The position numbers and the translations under genes are program-made. A stretch of DNA of 64,000 nucleotides from Rhizobium sp. 11515TR. Its GTDB lineage: Bacteria; Pseudomonadota; Alphaproteobacteria; Rhizobiales; Rhizobiaceae. Location of the stretch: NCBI RefSeq assembly GCF_002277895.1, contig NZ_CP022999.1:186001-250000 (forward strand), given 5' to 3'. The first letter of the stretch is position 1. The number at the start of each line of letters is the position of its first letter. Below the pieces are notes generated by a model that ran no database searches, had not been told where the DNA came from, and worked only from the letters and a program-made list of their open reading frames with translations. This document shows positions 1 through 9,629 of this stretch, piece after piece.

Positions 1-971
1 CTCTCCAGCAGCAGCTGCTCATATTGCGCGATGCGAGGCGCCATCGAGCCGTCACTCCCGACGATACGTGCCCGTTCATCGCTGATCTGCCGTTCCATCG
101 CCGCCACGCGCGCGCTCAGCGCCTCCCCTTGCGGACTTTGCGGCGCCTGTTCCTGCAGCGCAGAAAGACGCGCCTTGCTGTCGGCCAGATCATCCGAAAG
201 CCGGGCAATCATGTCCAAGGCGGCAGACGATTGCTTGCTTGGGTCGACAAGCGCTTCGCGATTGCGGAATTCCGTCAGGCTTTTTTGCATGTTGGACAGT
301 CTTGTCTGACTGTCGTTCACCTCGATCTGCGCGTAACGGATGGCATCTTCGCGCGCTCGATCATTAAGACGGTTGATGAGTTCTTCCGCGTGCTGAACCA
401 GAGCATTGGCCAGGCGATAGGCGTCTTCGGCACGAAATGCGCGTGCATCCAGTGTCGTCACGCCGCTGCCGCTGTCGGTGTGTACATTGATGAAACGAAG
501 ATAATGCTGATACAACTCTTCATTATTGGCTTCCGCCCAAGGTAGCGGGTAGCGGCTGAGGAGATCTCCTTCAGGGCGAGAGAGGATTTCCATCAGACCA
601 TCCCTTTTTACCAGGGCGTCGACGGCGGCGCGCGACTTGATGAACTCGGTGACGATGTAGCTGTCATCCTGCGCGCGAACGAATCCGGTGCTCTGGAGGA
701 ACCCGCTGAGCAGCCCCGCGGCATTCCTGTTCGGACTGCGCACGACGAACTGCGTTTCGGAAACATACTGATCGGAGCAGATGAAACCGTAATAGATCGC
801 CCCGAGCAAGCCGGGAACCACGACGATCAGCAATAGCAGCAATTGCGATCGAGCCCATTGCGCGACAGAACGCGGCCAGGAAACCGGTTGACCTACGACA
901 ACGCCGGATGAGCGTGCATTCACCAGCCTAACGAAATCAGCGAATTCCCTGTTATTCTCGATACGGCTCAT
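1..971 (-). CDS. KpsE/RkpR-type capsule polysaccharide export protein (3' part beyond window)
   Basis: Read on the minus strand from an ATG at 971, this frame stays open for about 323 codons to the window edge, so the C-terminal part is missing. A membrane segment lies near residues 40-60 (QLLLLLIVVVPGLLGAIYYG). It is followed by a periplasmic region with QDDSYIVTEFIKSR and a long coiled-coil-like stretch (AQIEVNDSQTRLSNMQKSL), then SDGSMAPRIAQYEQ. This is the layout of the inner-membrane/periplasmic KpsE (rhizobial RkpR) subunit that couples a KpsMT ABC exporter to the outer-membrane channel. It is clearly paralogous to the complete protein at 8275-9486, sharing QDD, EF/EYI-SR and I-APRI-YE blocks. 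Family assignment is strong; the polysaccharide exported is unknown. Confidence 0.85.
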   Translation of the reverse strand, partial: MSRIENNREFADFVRLVNARSSGVVVGQPVSWPRSVAQWARSQLLLLLIVVVPGLLGAIYYGFICSDQYVSETQFVVRSPNRNAAGLLSGFLQSTGFVRAQDDSYIVTEFIKSRAAVDALVKRDGLMEILSRPEGDLLSRYPLPWAEANNEELYQHYLRFINVHTDSGSGVTTLDARAFRAEDAYRLANALVQHAEELINRLNDRAREDAIRYAQIEVNDSQTRLSNMQKSLTEFRNREALVDPSKQSSAALDMIARLSDDLADSKARLSALQEQAPQSPQGEALSARVAAMERQISDERARIVGSDGSMAPRIAQYEQLLLE

Positions 972-1601
972 TTGGGACCATCAAATCTCTCTTGGAATAG
1001 TTAGGACCACTCCGCCGCTGCCCTTCCGGAGCTCCGATCAAGCAACCGCAGTCAGCTGGTTTCCATCGTTTTAGCTCGTCATTCCGAACAACGGGCACGA
1101 CGATGTCGACGGCAATTTACTTTGCAAGAGATTCCCATATATCCTTTGAAAGTCAAATATATTTCCGCGATTTCGAAATTTTTACATATAGAAACAAGAA
1201 TAATTTGTCTTCTGTCGCTATTAATACTTTGGCGACGCGATTCGTATGGCGAGGCCGAATTGTGACGGCAATAACTGCCATTCGATTAGCCGTTTCACCC
1301 TCATTGCTGGTTCAAGGAATTCGGAATGGGAAAGTTCGGAGGCATCTTGCAGCATATCGGCAGTACCCTTGCCTCGAATGGCCGTATAGACCTGTTCATC
1401 GGCCGAAGCCTCTTGAAATTTCTCCTCGGTAGGCGGCGCAGCCTCCCATTTTCGATACCGGAAGATGTCCTCCAGTTACCGTTGCGTTTCATGTCCCCCA
1501 AAGCGGTTCCGCTCATGCAACCAGCCGTGAGCAGACATCGCAGGCTGTCTCGTTCAGGCGCGAGCCATCGCTCTTAGCGAACATCTTTTGGGGGGACTTC
1601 T
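972..1601. other. Intergenic region between divergent capsule genes
   Basis: About 630 bases without a convincing gene, between the minus-strand KpsE-type gene and the plus-strand KpsC-type gene. The part from about 1110 to 1230 is conspicuously AT-rich for this genome and is the likely location of divergent promoters. A short plus-strand frame at 1326-1577 has an AAGGA upstream of its ATG but no recognisable domain, signal peptide or family resemblance, so I leave it uncalled. Confidence 0.5.
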
Positions 1602-3719
1602 ATGCACATAGATTCGACGATCTTTCCCCAGGGGGCGCCGTCCTCGGCAAAGGCAGACGAGCAGCCGTCCTGGTTGCCCCCGATCAACGCACGGCTGCTC
1701 GCCTTCCTTCCGACACGTCAGCGGTTTCCTCTCATCGGCCCCGCCTTCTCCGCGTCCCTCAAACCGATCGAATTGACGATGGGTGCCGCCGATGGTGTCG
1801 TCAGTTGGGGAGACGGGCCGCTTGCTCGCCTGGCACGCCTCTATGCGCAGGTGCTCCGTCTGCCCTTTTGGACGGTGGCGGGCGGCTTCCTGCAATCGAC
1901 CGGTCAGGACGCCACATCGCCGATCTCCATCGTCGCCGACGATCTCGGCATCCATTCTTCTGCCCGCCAGCCCTCCCGATTGGAGGCGCTGCTACAAAAT
2001 GCGCCATCCGACACGGATATTCAGCGCGCCCGCGACCTGCGGCGATGGATCATTCGCGAACGACTGTCTCAAGACAATCAGCTGCGGGACGAGACTATTT
2101 CGCTTCGCCGAAGCCGTCGCAAGCGCATCCTGCTTGTCGACGAGGTGATGGGAAATCACGCTGTGGAAAGCGCCGGTGCCGATGCAGCGACCTTCGCAAG
2201 AATGTGGACGACGGCTCTTGCCGTGGAAAATGCCGATATCATCGTCAAATGCCATCCCGACGTCATGGCAGGCCAGGCCAGGGGCTTTCTTCAACCCCTC
2301 GCCCGAACGGCAGGCGTACAGCTTGTGGATCGCCCTGTCTCGACACATTCCCTGCTGGATATGGTGGATGAGGTCTGGACCGTATCAAGCCAACTCGGGC
2401 TGGAAGCGCTTCTGCGGGAAATACCCGTCGTTACCTTCGGCATGCCCGCCTATGCCGGCTGGGGACTGACTGCGGACCGCGCCGTGGGCACGGTCGCAAC
2501 GATGGCGCGCTCGCGTCGGGGACGCCATGTCAGCATAGACGAGTTTGCTGCTGCTGCGCTCTTTCAATATTCCCGTTATGTCGATCCCGTCTCGTGCAGC
2601 CCGATCACGGCCGAGCAGGCAGTCGAACGGCTGCTGGAATGGCGCACGCGCGCCCGATCGCTCTCCGGCCGTTACCTTTGCGTCAATTTTTCGCTCCACA
2701 AACGCGCGGTCATGCGCCGCTATCTGAGCAGCCCCCAGTCGCAGGTGCAGTTCGCCACCAATCCGAGCGCCTCAGAGATCCAGAGTGCCGACACCATCGT
2801 CCTTTGGGGGAACGCCACTCCTCCCGATGAATCCATTTTGTGGAAGCAGGGCAAGAGAGTGCCGATCATTCGGGTTGAAGATGGCTTCATTCGCTCCTCC
2901 GGCCTCGGCAGCTCCCTGGTACCCCCATCTTCGCTCTGCTTCGACGACCAAGGCATCTATTTCGATGCCTCCGCTCCAAGCCGGCTGGAGACGATCCTGA
3001 ACGGGGCGAATTTCGACGATGCGCTTCTTGCGCGCGCAAAGCGCCTGCGGCAGGCCATCGTCTCGATGGGCATCACCAAATACAATCTGCCGCCGCAGCC
3101 GGCGCCGGATTATCGTGCTCTCGCCGAAAACCGCGACATCGTTCTGGTGGCCGGGCAGGTGCCGAACGACGCTTCGCTGCGGTTCGGCATGGCAAGTCAT
3201 TCATCCGATATCGAACTGCTCAAAGCCGTCCGGCGCGCAAGACCGGCGGCATTCATCATCTACAAGCAACACCCAGATCTTCTGGCGAAGGCAGCTGGCC
3301 GTCATCCACCCCCATTGCCACCGGCGGAGGCTGCCGATCTCGTCATCGGCAATGTCGATCTGGATAATCTCCTCGGCGTTGTCGACGAGGTTCATGTCGC
3401 AACATCGCAGATCGGGTTCGAAGCCCTGCTGCGAGAAAAGCCGGTATGGTGTCATGGCCTCCCCTTCTATGCTGGCTGGGGCCTTACACGGGATTCGGTC
3501 GTTTCATTGCGGCGAAAGCGCGCTTTAACGCTCGACGCCCTCGTCGCCGGCACACTCATCCTCTATCCGCGATATTGGTCGAACATCACCAATCTTCCGT
3601 GCGAGGCGGAAGACGTGGTCGCCGAACTCTATCGTTCCCGCCAGGGCATCGCTCCCAATCCGTCGCGGCGGCGCTGGCTGGCACAGGTCATCCACATGCT
3701 CGAGGCGAGAAAAAAATGA
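1602..3719 (+). CDS. kpsC: KpsC-type capsule polysaccharide linker Kdo-transferase (two-module)
   Basis: 705 residues with two tandem modules of the same fold. The first has ILLVDEVM near residue 176, KCHPD near 215 and AGWGL near 284. The second has RVEDGFIRSSGLGSSLVPPS near 423, YKQHPD near 553 and AGWGL near 623. This duplication with paired KxHP motifs is the hallmark of KpsC, which builds the poly-beta-Kdo linker joining group-2-type capsule to lipid; rhizobial RkpJ belongs to the same family. In the first module the EDGF-RS-GLG block has degenerated to AGGFLQSTGQD, so that module starts atypically. The start is the ATG behind GGGGGACTTCT. The stop overlaps the next gene's ATG (ATGA), indicating translational coupling. 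Confidence 0.85.
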   Translation: MHIDSTIFPQGAPSSAKADEQPSWLPPINARLLAFLPTRQRFPLIGPAFSASLKPIELTMGAADGVVSWGDGPLARLARLYAQVLRLPFWTVAGGFLQSTGQDATSPISIVADDLGIHSSARQPSRLEALLQNAPSDTDIQRARDLRRWIIRERLSQDNQLRDETISLRRSRRKRILLVDEVMGNHAVESAGADAATFARMWTTALAVENADIIVKCHPDVMAGQARGFLQPLARTAGVQLVDRPVSTHSLLDMVDEVWTVSSQLGLEALLREIPVVTFGMPAYAGWGLTADRAVGTVATMARSRRGRHVSIDEFAAAALFQYSRYVDPVSCSPITAEQAVERLLEWRTRARSLSGRYLCVNFSLHKRAVMRRYLSSPQSQVQFATNPSASEIQSADTIVLWGNATPPDESILWKQGKRVPIIRVEDGFIRSSGLGSSLVPPSSLCFDDQGIYFDASAPSRLETILNGANFDDALLARAKRLRQAIVSMGITKYNLPPQPAPDYRALAENRDIVLVAGQVPNDASLRFGMASHSSDIELLKAVRRARPAAFIIYKQHPDLLAKAAGRHPPPLPPAEAADLVIGNVDLDNLLGVVDEVHVATSQIGFEALLREKPVWCHGLPFYAGWGLTRDSVVSLRRKRALTLDALVAGTLILYPRYWSNITNLPCEAEDVVAELYRSRQGIAPNPSRRRWLAQVIHMLEARKK

Positions 3720-5083
3720 TGAAGCCGGTCGTTATGGACATCTCGCGATTGATGGAGCGGTCGCATTGCCCGACGCCCACCGGCATCGATCGCTATGAGC
3801 TTCATTATGCGAACTGGTTGAACGAGCGCCGCAAACGGACTGCCTTGACCGATCTCGGTGCGTTTCCGCCACCGTCGTGGTTTGTCGAAACCGGTCATAA
3901 CAGCGCCGTCACCGTTCCGTCCGAGCGGGCGGACAAGTTGGTCTCCATCCTCAACAGCCGTTGGGCAGCAACGGAGATATCGCCCGCACAGGCCACCCTT
4001 CTTGAACGGATTTTCGCCGCCATCGATGGCAAGATCAGGTGGCAGGCGGCGTCGGAAGTGAAAGCAGGCGAGGCTCATACGCAAAAGCTGCGCAAGATTG
4101 CGCATGCCGTCGCCAATCATTTCGCTCATGGCCTGGCGTTGCCGGACAGGGCGTCTTTTGTCCACGTATCACACAGCCGGCTGGAACGGACATCGGCGTT
4201 CTCCTGGCTTCGAGAAGCCGGCAGAAACGGCGTCTTCTACGTCCATGATCTCATTCCGCTATCGCATCCGGAATTCGTCAGACCGGAGGAGCCGGAGCGG
4301 CATCGCCGCAGAATGGAGACGGTGCTGAAACACGCATCGCTGGTGCTTTGCAACTCCCAGGTAACGGCGCGCGCCTTGCGCACCTTTGCTCAGGAAAGCA
4401 ATCGAAAGCTGCCCTCTATCGCCGTGCTGCCTCCCGGTGTCGAACAGTGCTTCCTGTCGCCATCATCGGACATGCCGCGGCCACAGCTGCCATATTTCGT
4501 GACGCTCGGAACGATCGAACCGCGCAAGAACCACATGCTGTTGCTGCACCTGTGGCAATATCTGGCCGAGCGCGACGGGCCGAAGGCGCCACGGCTGGTC
4601 ATCGTGGGCAAGAGGGGATGGGAAAACAGCCACATCCTGGCGATGCTGGAGCGGTGCCCCGCCCTTCCCGGTCTCGTCATCGAAGTGCCGGGGCTGGAGG
4701 ATGCCGCCTTGGCGCGGCTGGTGGCGGGCGCGGCCGCCCTTCTCGCGCCTTCCTTCACGGAGGGTTATGGCATGCCTGTCGCCGAGGCTATCGCGCTCGG
4801 CACGCCGGTGATCGCCTCCAACATCAGCGCCCATCGCGAAGCTGCCGCCGGACAGCCCGCCATCTTTCTCGACCCCCTGGACGGGCTGAGCTGGAAAGCC
4901 GCGCTGGACATGATCGCCGCCTCGCCGCAACGCCGAATAAAGCCCGGCTCATCAAGCGGGTGGGATACGCATTTCGATGATTTGGAGGCGTTGATCGAGG
5001 CCGATTTTTCGGCGCGACGCCATGCTGCCCAACGCGCTTCGCGACGTATCGAGAGGATCTCGACCTCGGCGGTTTTGCAGTGA
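3716..5083 (+). CDS. GT4-family glycosyltransferase
   Basis: 455 residues from the ATG that overlaps the stop of the KpsC-type gene. The open frame extends upstream inside that gene, but the overlap start is preferred because the frame upstream is a shadow. The C-terminal GT-B half carries VTLGTIEPRKNHMLL near residue 261 and SFTEGYGMPVAEAIALGTPV near residue 346, the nucleotide-sugar binding region of GT4 enzymes with the E-x7-E type arrangement. The N-terminal half has GIDRYELHYANWL, the GxxRY acceptor-side loop of the family. It probably adds a sugar to the capsule or another surface glycan. Donor and acceptor cannot be told from sequence. Confidence 0.85.
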   Translation: MMKPVVMDISRLMERSHCPTPTGIDRYELHYANWLNERRKRTALTDLGAFPPPSWFVETGHNSAVTVPSERADKLVSILNSRWAATEISPAQATLLERIFAAIDGKIRWQAASEVKAGEAHTQKLRKIAHAVANHFAHGLALPDRASFVHVSHSRLERTSAFSWLREAGRNGVFYVHDLIPLSHPEFVRPEEPERHRRRMETVLKHASLVLCNSQVTARALRTFAQESNRKLPSIAVLPPGVEQCFLSPSSDMPRPQLPYFVTLGTIEPRKNHMLLLHLWQYLAERDGPKAPRLVIVGKRGWENSHILAMLERCPALPGLVIEVPGLEDAALARLVAGAAALLAPSFTEGYGMPVAEAIALGTPVIASNISAHREAAAGQPAIFLDPLDGLSWKAALDMIAASPQRRIKPGSSSGWDTHFDDLEALIEADFSARRHAAQRASRRIERISTSAVLQ

Positions 5084-5145
5084 GAGGCGGCAGTGCTGGC
5101 GCAACACAATAACAAAGTTCGTCAGCAAGACGTGGGAGCGGCGAC

Positions 5146-6159
5146 GTGACAAGCTTTTACGACATCGAGAATTGCTACAAATTCATTCTCGGCCGTCCGA
5201 TCAACGACGATGAGCGAAATGTCATCGGCAACCATCTCCTGCAAATTACCGATCTGCCGCTGGACGTCCATCGCAGACGTTTTCTGACTTCCAGCGAATT
5301 CCACCAACGTCATAGCGAATTACTGTTTCACAATTTCGTGCCGAGATCGATCGTCGTCCTTTTCGAAACTCAATACAATTTCAAATTGTATCTGGACCTT
5401 CGCCAATATCATATTTCTTTCGGCATCATGAACGGTGAGTATGAGAAGTTCGACATCGAACTCGTGAAAGCCATCGTGCCCGATAACGGGCAATTCATCG
5501 ATGTCGGCGGCAATGTGGGGTACTATTCCCTCTCTGTCGCAGCCCATCACTCCCCATTTAGAGGAACGGTTCTCGCCTTTGAGCCTTTACCGAAGCTCTG
5601 CGAGCTGTTCAACCGATCGATCCTGGAGAACGGATTTGGAGACCGAGTCAGCGTTCACCAGCTCGCTCTTGCGGATGTTCCGGGAGAATTGCCGCTTAAT
5701 GACACGGGGGAAACAGTCAACGCGGGGGCCACGCGACTGGTTACTGCCCGCGCTGAAGTCAAGGTCGATCGCAAGACCAAGGTCGAAACACTGGATCGTG
5801 TTATCGGCAATCTGCGGCCTGATGTCATGAAAGTGGACATACAGGGAGCGGAAGGCTTGTTCCTGAAGGGGGCGCAAAGAACCATCGCCACATGTAAGCC
5901 TTCTCTATTGATGGAGATCAATCATGATATGCTCTCCATTGTCTCCAAAACCGCTCCAGGCGCGATCCACCGCCAGCTCGCAGATTTCGGCTACCACATC
6001 TGGAGAAGGTCCGAGCATCGGCTGATGCGAATGGCGACAGCCGAAGAATTCAACTCGAACTTCCCGCCCGGCACTGCAGCGAACATATTTGCAGTTCATG
6101 AAGATCGCGCCGAGGACGTCAACCGGCGACTTCAGCACCTGAGCGTGGATCGAGAATGA
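5146..6159 (+). CDS. FkbM-family methyltransferase with N-terminal DUF4214-like module
   Basis: 337 residues from a GTG at 5146 behind GGGAGCG. Residues 1-50 hold the YKFILGRPINDDE ... FLTSSEFH module that recurs in three other proteins of this island (DUF4214-like). The catalytic part has the SAM-binding motif FIDVGGNVGYYSLSVAA near residue 118, an acidic end of beta-2 in LAFEPLPKL, and the FkbM signature MKVDIQGAEGLFLKGA near residue 227. FkbM enzymes O-methylate hydroxyls of sugars or polyketides. Within a polysaccharide cluster the likely substrate is a glycan residue, which is inference. It lies 62 bases after the GT4 gene on the same strand, so it is probably in the same operon. Confidence 0.85.
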   Translation: MTSFYDIENCYKFILGRPINDDERNVIGNHLLQITDLPLDVHRRRFLTSSEFHQRHSELLFHNFVPRSIVVLFETQYNFKLYLDLRQYHISFGIMNGEYEKFDIELVKAIVPDNGQFIDVGGNVGYYSLSVAAHHSPFRGTVLAFEPLPKLCELFNRSILENGFGDRVSVHQLALADVPGELPLNDTGETVNAGATRLVTARAEVKVDRKTKVETLDRVIGNLRPDVMKVDIQGAEGLFLKGAQRTIATCKPSLLMEINHDMLSIVSKTAPGAIHRQLADFGYHIWRRSEHRLMRMATAEEFNSNFPPGTAANIFAVHEDRAEDVNRRLQHLSVDRE

Positions 6160-6189
6160 AGATCTTGTTAAACAAAAGGGGGCAATCAT

Positions 6190-7284
6190 ATGGGTGGCAT
6201 CGCCTATTATGGCTCGTGCCCTAGCGAGGAGTTTGTCCGATACGTATTTGCGGACAGCAGCATCGTCTTTTTCTGTTACGGCATCAACGTCGCCAGCTTC
6301 ATGAACGACAGGCCGGTGTCCATCACCGCCCTAGAGGGGTGGCCCGAACCGATCCAAAAGAAGCTGCAGTTCGAAGCCGACAAAGGCTTCTGCGATCGGT
6401 TGAGGTCGTCAGCGCCAATGACACTGGTGATCGATTTCAGCCGCGCCACGCGCACCTCGCTCCTAGACTACGAGGGCACGTTACTCACCGCCCCCTACGA
6501 ACTTTTGGACGCGGGACCCGATTTGCAGCGCGAAGCCTTCAACATCTTCAAGATCATTCCATTCGGTAGCCGCGACTTCTGGACGCGGGTGATCGAGGGG
6601 GCGCAAAGATTCTGCGAGTTCCTGAATGCGAACCTGCCGGATACAAAGGTGATATTGCTCGATATGCCCCCCACAGCCGACTATCGAGGCACGCTTATCG
6701 ACCGCAATACCTATGTGACCGACTTTTGCCGCTGGCAGATACGGTATCCGATTTCTCGCATGCTTATCGACTTTTGCCGGGAGCGTATTGAAAACAGCAG
6801 GATATTTGCACCGCCGTCAGACCTCTATTCCGACGACACCGCACTCTACGGACCCGCACCGATGCACTATTCCGTGGAGGTCTGGAAGGAGATCGCTGTT
6901 CGCTTTCATGCGAATGGCGGCTTCGAAGGATTGCCGCGTGCGAGCGATACGGTTTCCACACTCACGAACTATTCCGGCCTAATAGATGCCTTCACCAAGA
7001 CGGCATTGACCAACCCGAACCTTCATCGGTTCAGCCTCGATATTCTGCTTGGTGCGCTGCCCTATCTCTTCGCAAAAATCAGCAGCCCCGCCCATAGCCA
7101 CTTTGGCGACCCCATCGATTCCTATGATGTCGTCGCAGCCTTTCGCTGGATTCTCGGTCGCGAGCCCGAATCCGTCGAAACCTTTCTCAGCCACTATGCG
7201 CTGCCCAACCGATGGGAGTTGCGCGAAACGCTGCTACGCTCCTTGGAATTCCAGAGCCAGGTGACGAACTATGCCAAACGTTAG
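6190..7284 (+). CDS. Polysaccharide-cluster protein, DUF6270-like, with C-terminal DUF4214-like module
   Basis: 364 residues. The N-terminus begins IAYYGSCPSEEFVRYVF, which resembles the GSC start of DUF6270 proteins found in capsule clusters, and a later HYSVEVWKEIA segment fits the same fold. That assignment is from memory and tentative. Residues about 311-360 hold another copy of the island's module (VVAAFRWILGREPESVETF ... LRSLEFQSQV). There is no signal peptide or membrane helix. It follows the FkbM gene by 30 bases with GGGGGCAATC before the ATG, so it is co-transcribed with the KpsC-GT4-FkbM set. The biochemical role is unknown. Confidence 0.6.
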   Translation: MGGIAYYGSCPSEEFVRYVFADSSIVFFCYGINVASFMNDRPVSITALEGWPEPIQKKLQFEADKGFCDRLRSSAPMTLVIDFSRATRTSLLDYEGTLLTAPYELLDAGPDLQREAFNIFKIIPFGSRDFWTRVIEGAQRFCEFLNANLPDTKVILLDMPPTADYRGTLIDRNTYVTDFCRWQIRYPISRMLIDFCRERIENSRIFAPPSDLYSDDTALYGPAPMHYSVEVWKEIAVRFHANGGFEGLPRASDTVSTLTNYSGLIDAFTKTALTNPNLHRFSLDILLGALPYLFAKISSPAHSHFGDPIDSYDVVAAFRWILGREPESVETFLSHYALPNRWELRETLLRSLEFQSQVTNYAKR

Positions 7285-7300
7285 CGCGCCCGTCGCGGCG

Positions 7301-8110
7301 TCACTCGAACTTGATGTGATTGCGTGCCGCGTTGATCAGGAAGAGCCCGACAGCCGTCGTAAACAGGCAGCACTTCGCGAGGTAATCAATGTCATAGAAG
7401 GTTTGCACGGAATCGCCGAAGACGCCGGCGCGAAAAAGCTCGAAGCAATGAACGAGAGGGACATAGAGCGCCAGCTTCTGGGCACCGCTCGGCAGCCAGG
7501 CCACCATGAAGAACATGCCACAGATCGGCAATGTGAGATATTGAAATGGCGGCACCAGCTTCTCAACAAACTCGAACCGTTCCGAACCGGCGGCAAAGAT
7601 GAGCGCCACCGCGAAAGAGAGCCAGGCCATGAACAACCAGCCCGCCAGCACCAGACCGAGATTCTGATAGGGCGGAATGATGTTTGCCAAACGCGCAACC
7701 GTGTAGACGAGGATGAGAGCGGCGGTCGTGCCGGCGGTCTCCAGAAGCGCACGGGCAATTATGGCGTCAGCCAGGCGGATCTGGCGATGATACATCAAGG
7801 GCATATTCTGGCGCAGACAAGAAACCGCATGACCGGTTATGTGGCGCCAGAGCGTCAGCGGCATGTAACCGCTCAAAACGAAAGCCGCCACCGTCAATCC
7901 GTGCGCCTCGTGATTGAGCAGCGTCCACATGATCATGACACCCGTGGTCAGGATCATCGGTTCCAGCGCAAGCCACAGGAAGCCGATGTTTTCCCGCCCG
8001 TAGCGTATGAGCATTTCGCGCATGATCAGCGCACCAAGGACGCGGCCCTGAATCTTCAATCCGGTGATGAACTGCGAACCCCTGCTCGCGTTTGCCGATA
8101 CCTGATGCAC
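7301..8110 (-). CDS. kpsM: KpsM/RkpT-type ABC exporter permease
   Basis: 269 residues from a GTG at 8110 with a strong AGGAGG seven bases upstream. It has the ABC-2 layout of six hydrophobic segments, beginning with ALIMREMLIRYGRENIGFLW, the conserved cytoplasmic interface helix of KpsM/Wzm permeases, and ending LINAARNHIKFE. It would form the channel for capsule export with a KpsT ATPase and the KpsE-type adaptor. No KpsT ATPase is adjacent: the 3' end lies 16 bases from the convergent gene, and the upstream 160 bases hold no ATPase. It is divergent from the second KpsE-type gene. Confidence 0.88.
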   Translation of the reverse strand: MHQVSANASRGSQFITGLKIQGRVLGALIMREMLIRYGRENIGFLWLALEPMILTTGVMIMWTLLNHEAHGLTVAAFVLSGYMPLTLWRHITGHAVSCLRQNMPLMYHRQIRLADAIIARALLETAGTTAALILVYTVARLANIIPPYQNLGLVLAGWLFMAWLSFAVALIFAAGSERFEFVEKLVPPFQYLTLPICGMFFMVAWLPSGAQKLALYVPLVHCFELFRAGVFGDSVQTFYDIDYLAKCCLFTTAVGLFLINAARNHIKFE

Positions 8111-8274
8111 CCGAAGCCCTCCTGGTCGCTATTCCATCTCCATCAGACGGTCGGTCAACGATACCGGCGAAGGGCAACCGCTCAATCTTCATTGCGCCGG
8201 GCTTGGACAATTAGCGTCCATGGCGTCCGCTCGCAGATCTGCAACGACAGACGATCACCAGAAAGGGCATGATC

Positions 8275-9486
8275 ATGGCTCTGATCAACTCCGAGACCCA
8301 AAACAAGAAAGTCGATGCAGATCAGCGCCGGCAGCCTTTCCGCCACATCATCGCAACTTCGATTGCCGGGCCTGCAAAAGCCCGAAAGCGTCGCAAGCGT
8401 TTCGGTCGTCTAAGCGTTTATCTGCTAGCGGTTATTGCCCCTACCCTGGCAGTCAGCGCCTATTACGCATTCATCGCCGCTCCGATCTATGTGTCCGAAT
8501 CCTCTTTCGTCGTCCGCATGGCCGCGCCGCCATCCTCGAATGTCTTCGGCTCCCTGCTGCAGAACAGCGGGATAACGCGCTCGCAGGACGATACTTTTTC
8601 CGTGCAGGAATATATCCGCTCCCGCCAGGCACTGAAGGAACTTGCCGAACGGCTTCCCGTACGCGCCATTTTCGGCAGTCCGCAGGCGGACTGGCTGACG
8701 CGCTTTCCGCGCTTCTGGGAAAACAACAGCGAGGAACAGCTCTATAATTACTATTCGGACCGTGTCTCCGTCATTCACAACGACACCACAGGCATCACCG
8801 TCCTGCGGACGACAGCCTTTCACGCGCAGGATGCCGCGGACATGAACGCCTCATTGCTGGCACTCGGCGGCGATCTGCTTGACCGGCTCAACAACCGCGC
8901 CCGCGGCGATGCGGTTCGCTTTGCCGATGGCGAGGTGCAGCAGGCGCAGCAGCGGGTCATCGACGCACAGAGAAACATAACGAACTTCAGAAACAAGGAG
9001 CTGATGGTCGATCCGAATGCCAGCTCCATGTCGATGATCGACCTCATCAGCAATCTGACGTCCACTCTCGCCAACAGCCGGGCGCGGCTTGCGGAAACGC
9101 GCAAGACTGCGCCGGATAGCAGTTCCATTCCGTTTCTGACGAGCCAGATCGCTGCACTGGAGCAGCAGATCGAGAACGAACGAGCCAAGATGGTCGGATC
9201 GGATAAATCCATCGCGCCCAGAATTGCGGATTACGAAAGTCTCGTCCTGATGCGGGAGTTTTCCAACAAGGCGCTCGTTTCCGCTCTTGACTCACTCGAA
9301 GCGGCCCGAGCCGATGCCCGCCGCCAACAGCTTTATCTTGAGGTCGTCGTTCCACCGCAGATGCCCGACGAGGCAGAGATGCCTTATGCGCTCAAGAACG
9401 TTACAGTCGTTTTCCTGTCCTTGAGCCTTTGCTATCTGCTGGGCTGGCTCATGGTCACCGCCATCAGGGATCACGAAAGCGGCTGA
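8275..9486 (+). CDS. kpsE: KpsE/RkpR-type capsule export protein, second paralogue
   Basis: About 403 residues from the ATG at 8275, chosen because AAGGG sits seven bases upstream; the in-frame ATG at 8269 is too close to it. The N-terminus is basic (KARKRRKRFG). A first membrane helix follows (LSVYLLAVIAPTLAVSAYYA), then a periplasmic region with QDDTFSVQEYIRSR and long coiled-coil stretches (FADGEVQQAQQRVIDAQRNI). A C-terminal membrane helix (TVVFLSLSLCYLLGWLMV) closes the protein. This two-helix hairpin with a large periplasmic coil is the KpsE/PCP-3 architecture. It is complete, unlike its paralogue at the left window edge, and is transcribed divergently from kpsM. Confidence 0.88.
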   Translation: MALINSETQNKKVDADQRRQPFRHIIATSIAGPAKARKRRKRFGRLSVYLLAVIAPTLAVSAYYAFIAAPIYVSESSFVVRMAAPPSSNVFGSLLQNSGITRSQDDTFSVQEYIRSRQALKELAERLPVRAIFGSPQADWLTRFPRFWENNSEEQLYNYYSDRVSVIHNDTTGITVLRTTAFHAQDAADMNASLLALGGDLLDRLNNRARGDAVRFADGEVQQAQQRVIDAQRNITNFRNKELMVDPNASSMSMIDLISNLTSTLANSRARLAETRKTAPDSSSIPFLTSQIAALEQQIENERAKMVGSDKSIAPRIADYESLVLMREFSNKALVSALDSLEAARADARRQQLYLEVVVPPQMPDEAEMPYALKNVTVVFLSLSLCYLLGWLMVTAIRDHESG

Positions 9487-9629
9487 CTTTGCCGGAGCTA
9501 TGATCGAACCCGAATATGCCGACCTCGATATTAGTGCCTCTGAGAGGGTTGTCTAATCGCAGTTAGGCGTGCCGCATCGCTTTTGCAACCCATGCATTTA
9601 TTGAAGTTCACTATCACATAGAAACGGAA

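Noticed and set aside
1326..1577. 83-codon plus-strand frame upstream of kpsC
   Set aside because: An AAGGA lies upstream, but the product matches nothing and the region is better explained as a divergent promoter region; left uncalled.
7271..8272. 333-codon plus-strand frame
   Set aside because: It is antisense to kpsM, which has a strong ribosome binding site and clear family motifs; the antisense product has no recognisable domain.
8111..8274. Possible KpsT ATPase fragment upstream of kpsM
   Set aside because: Translation of all frames shows no Walker or signature motif; it is a short divergent promoter region.
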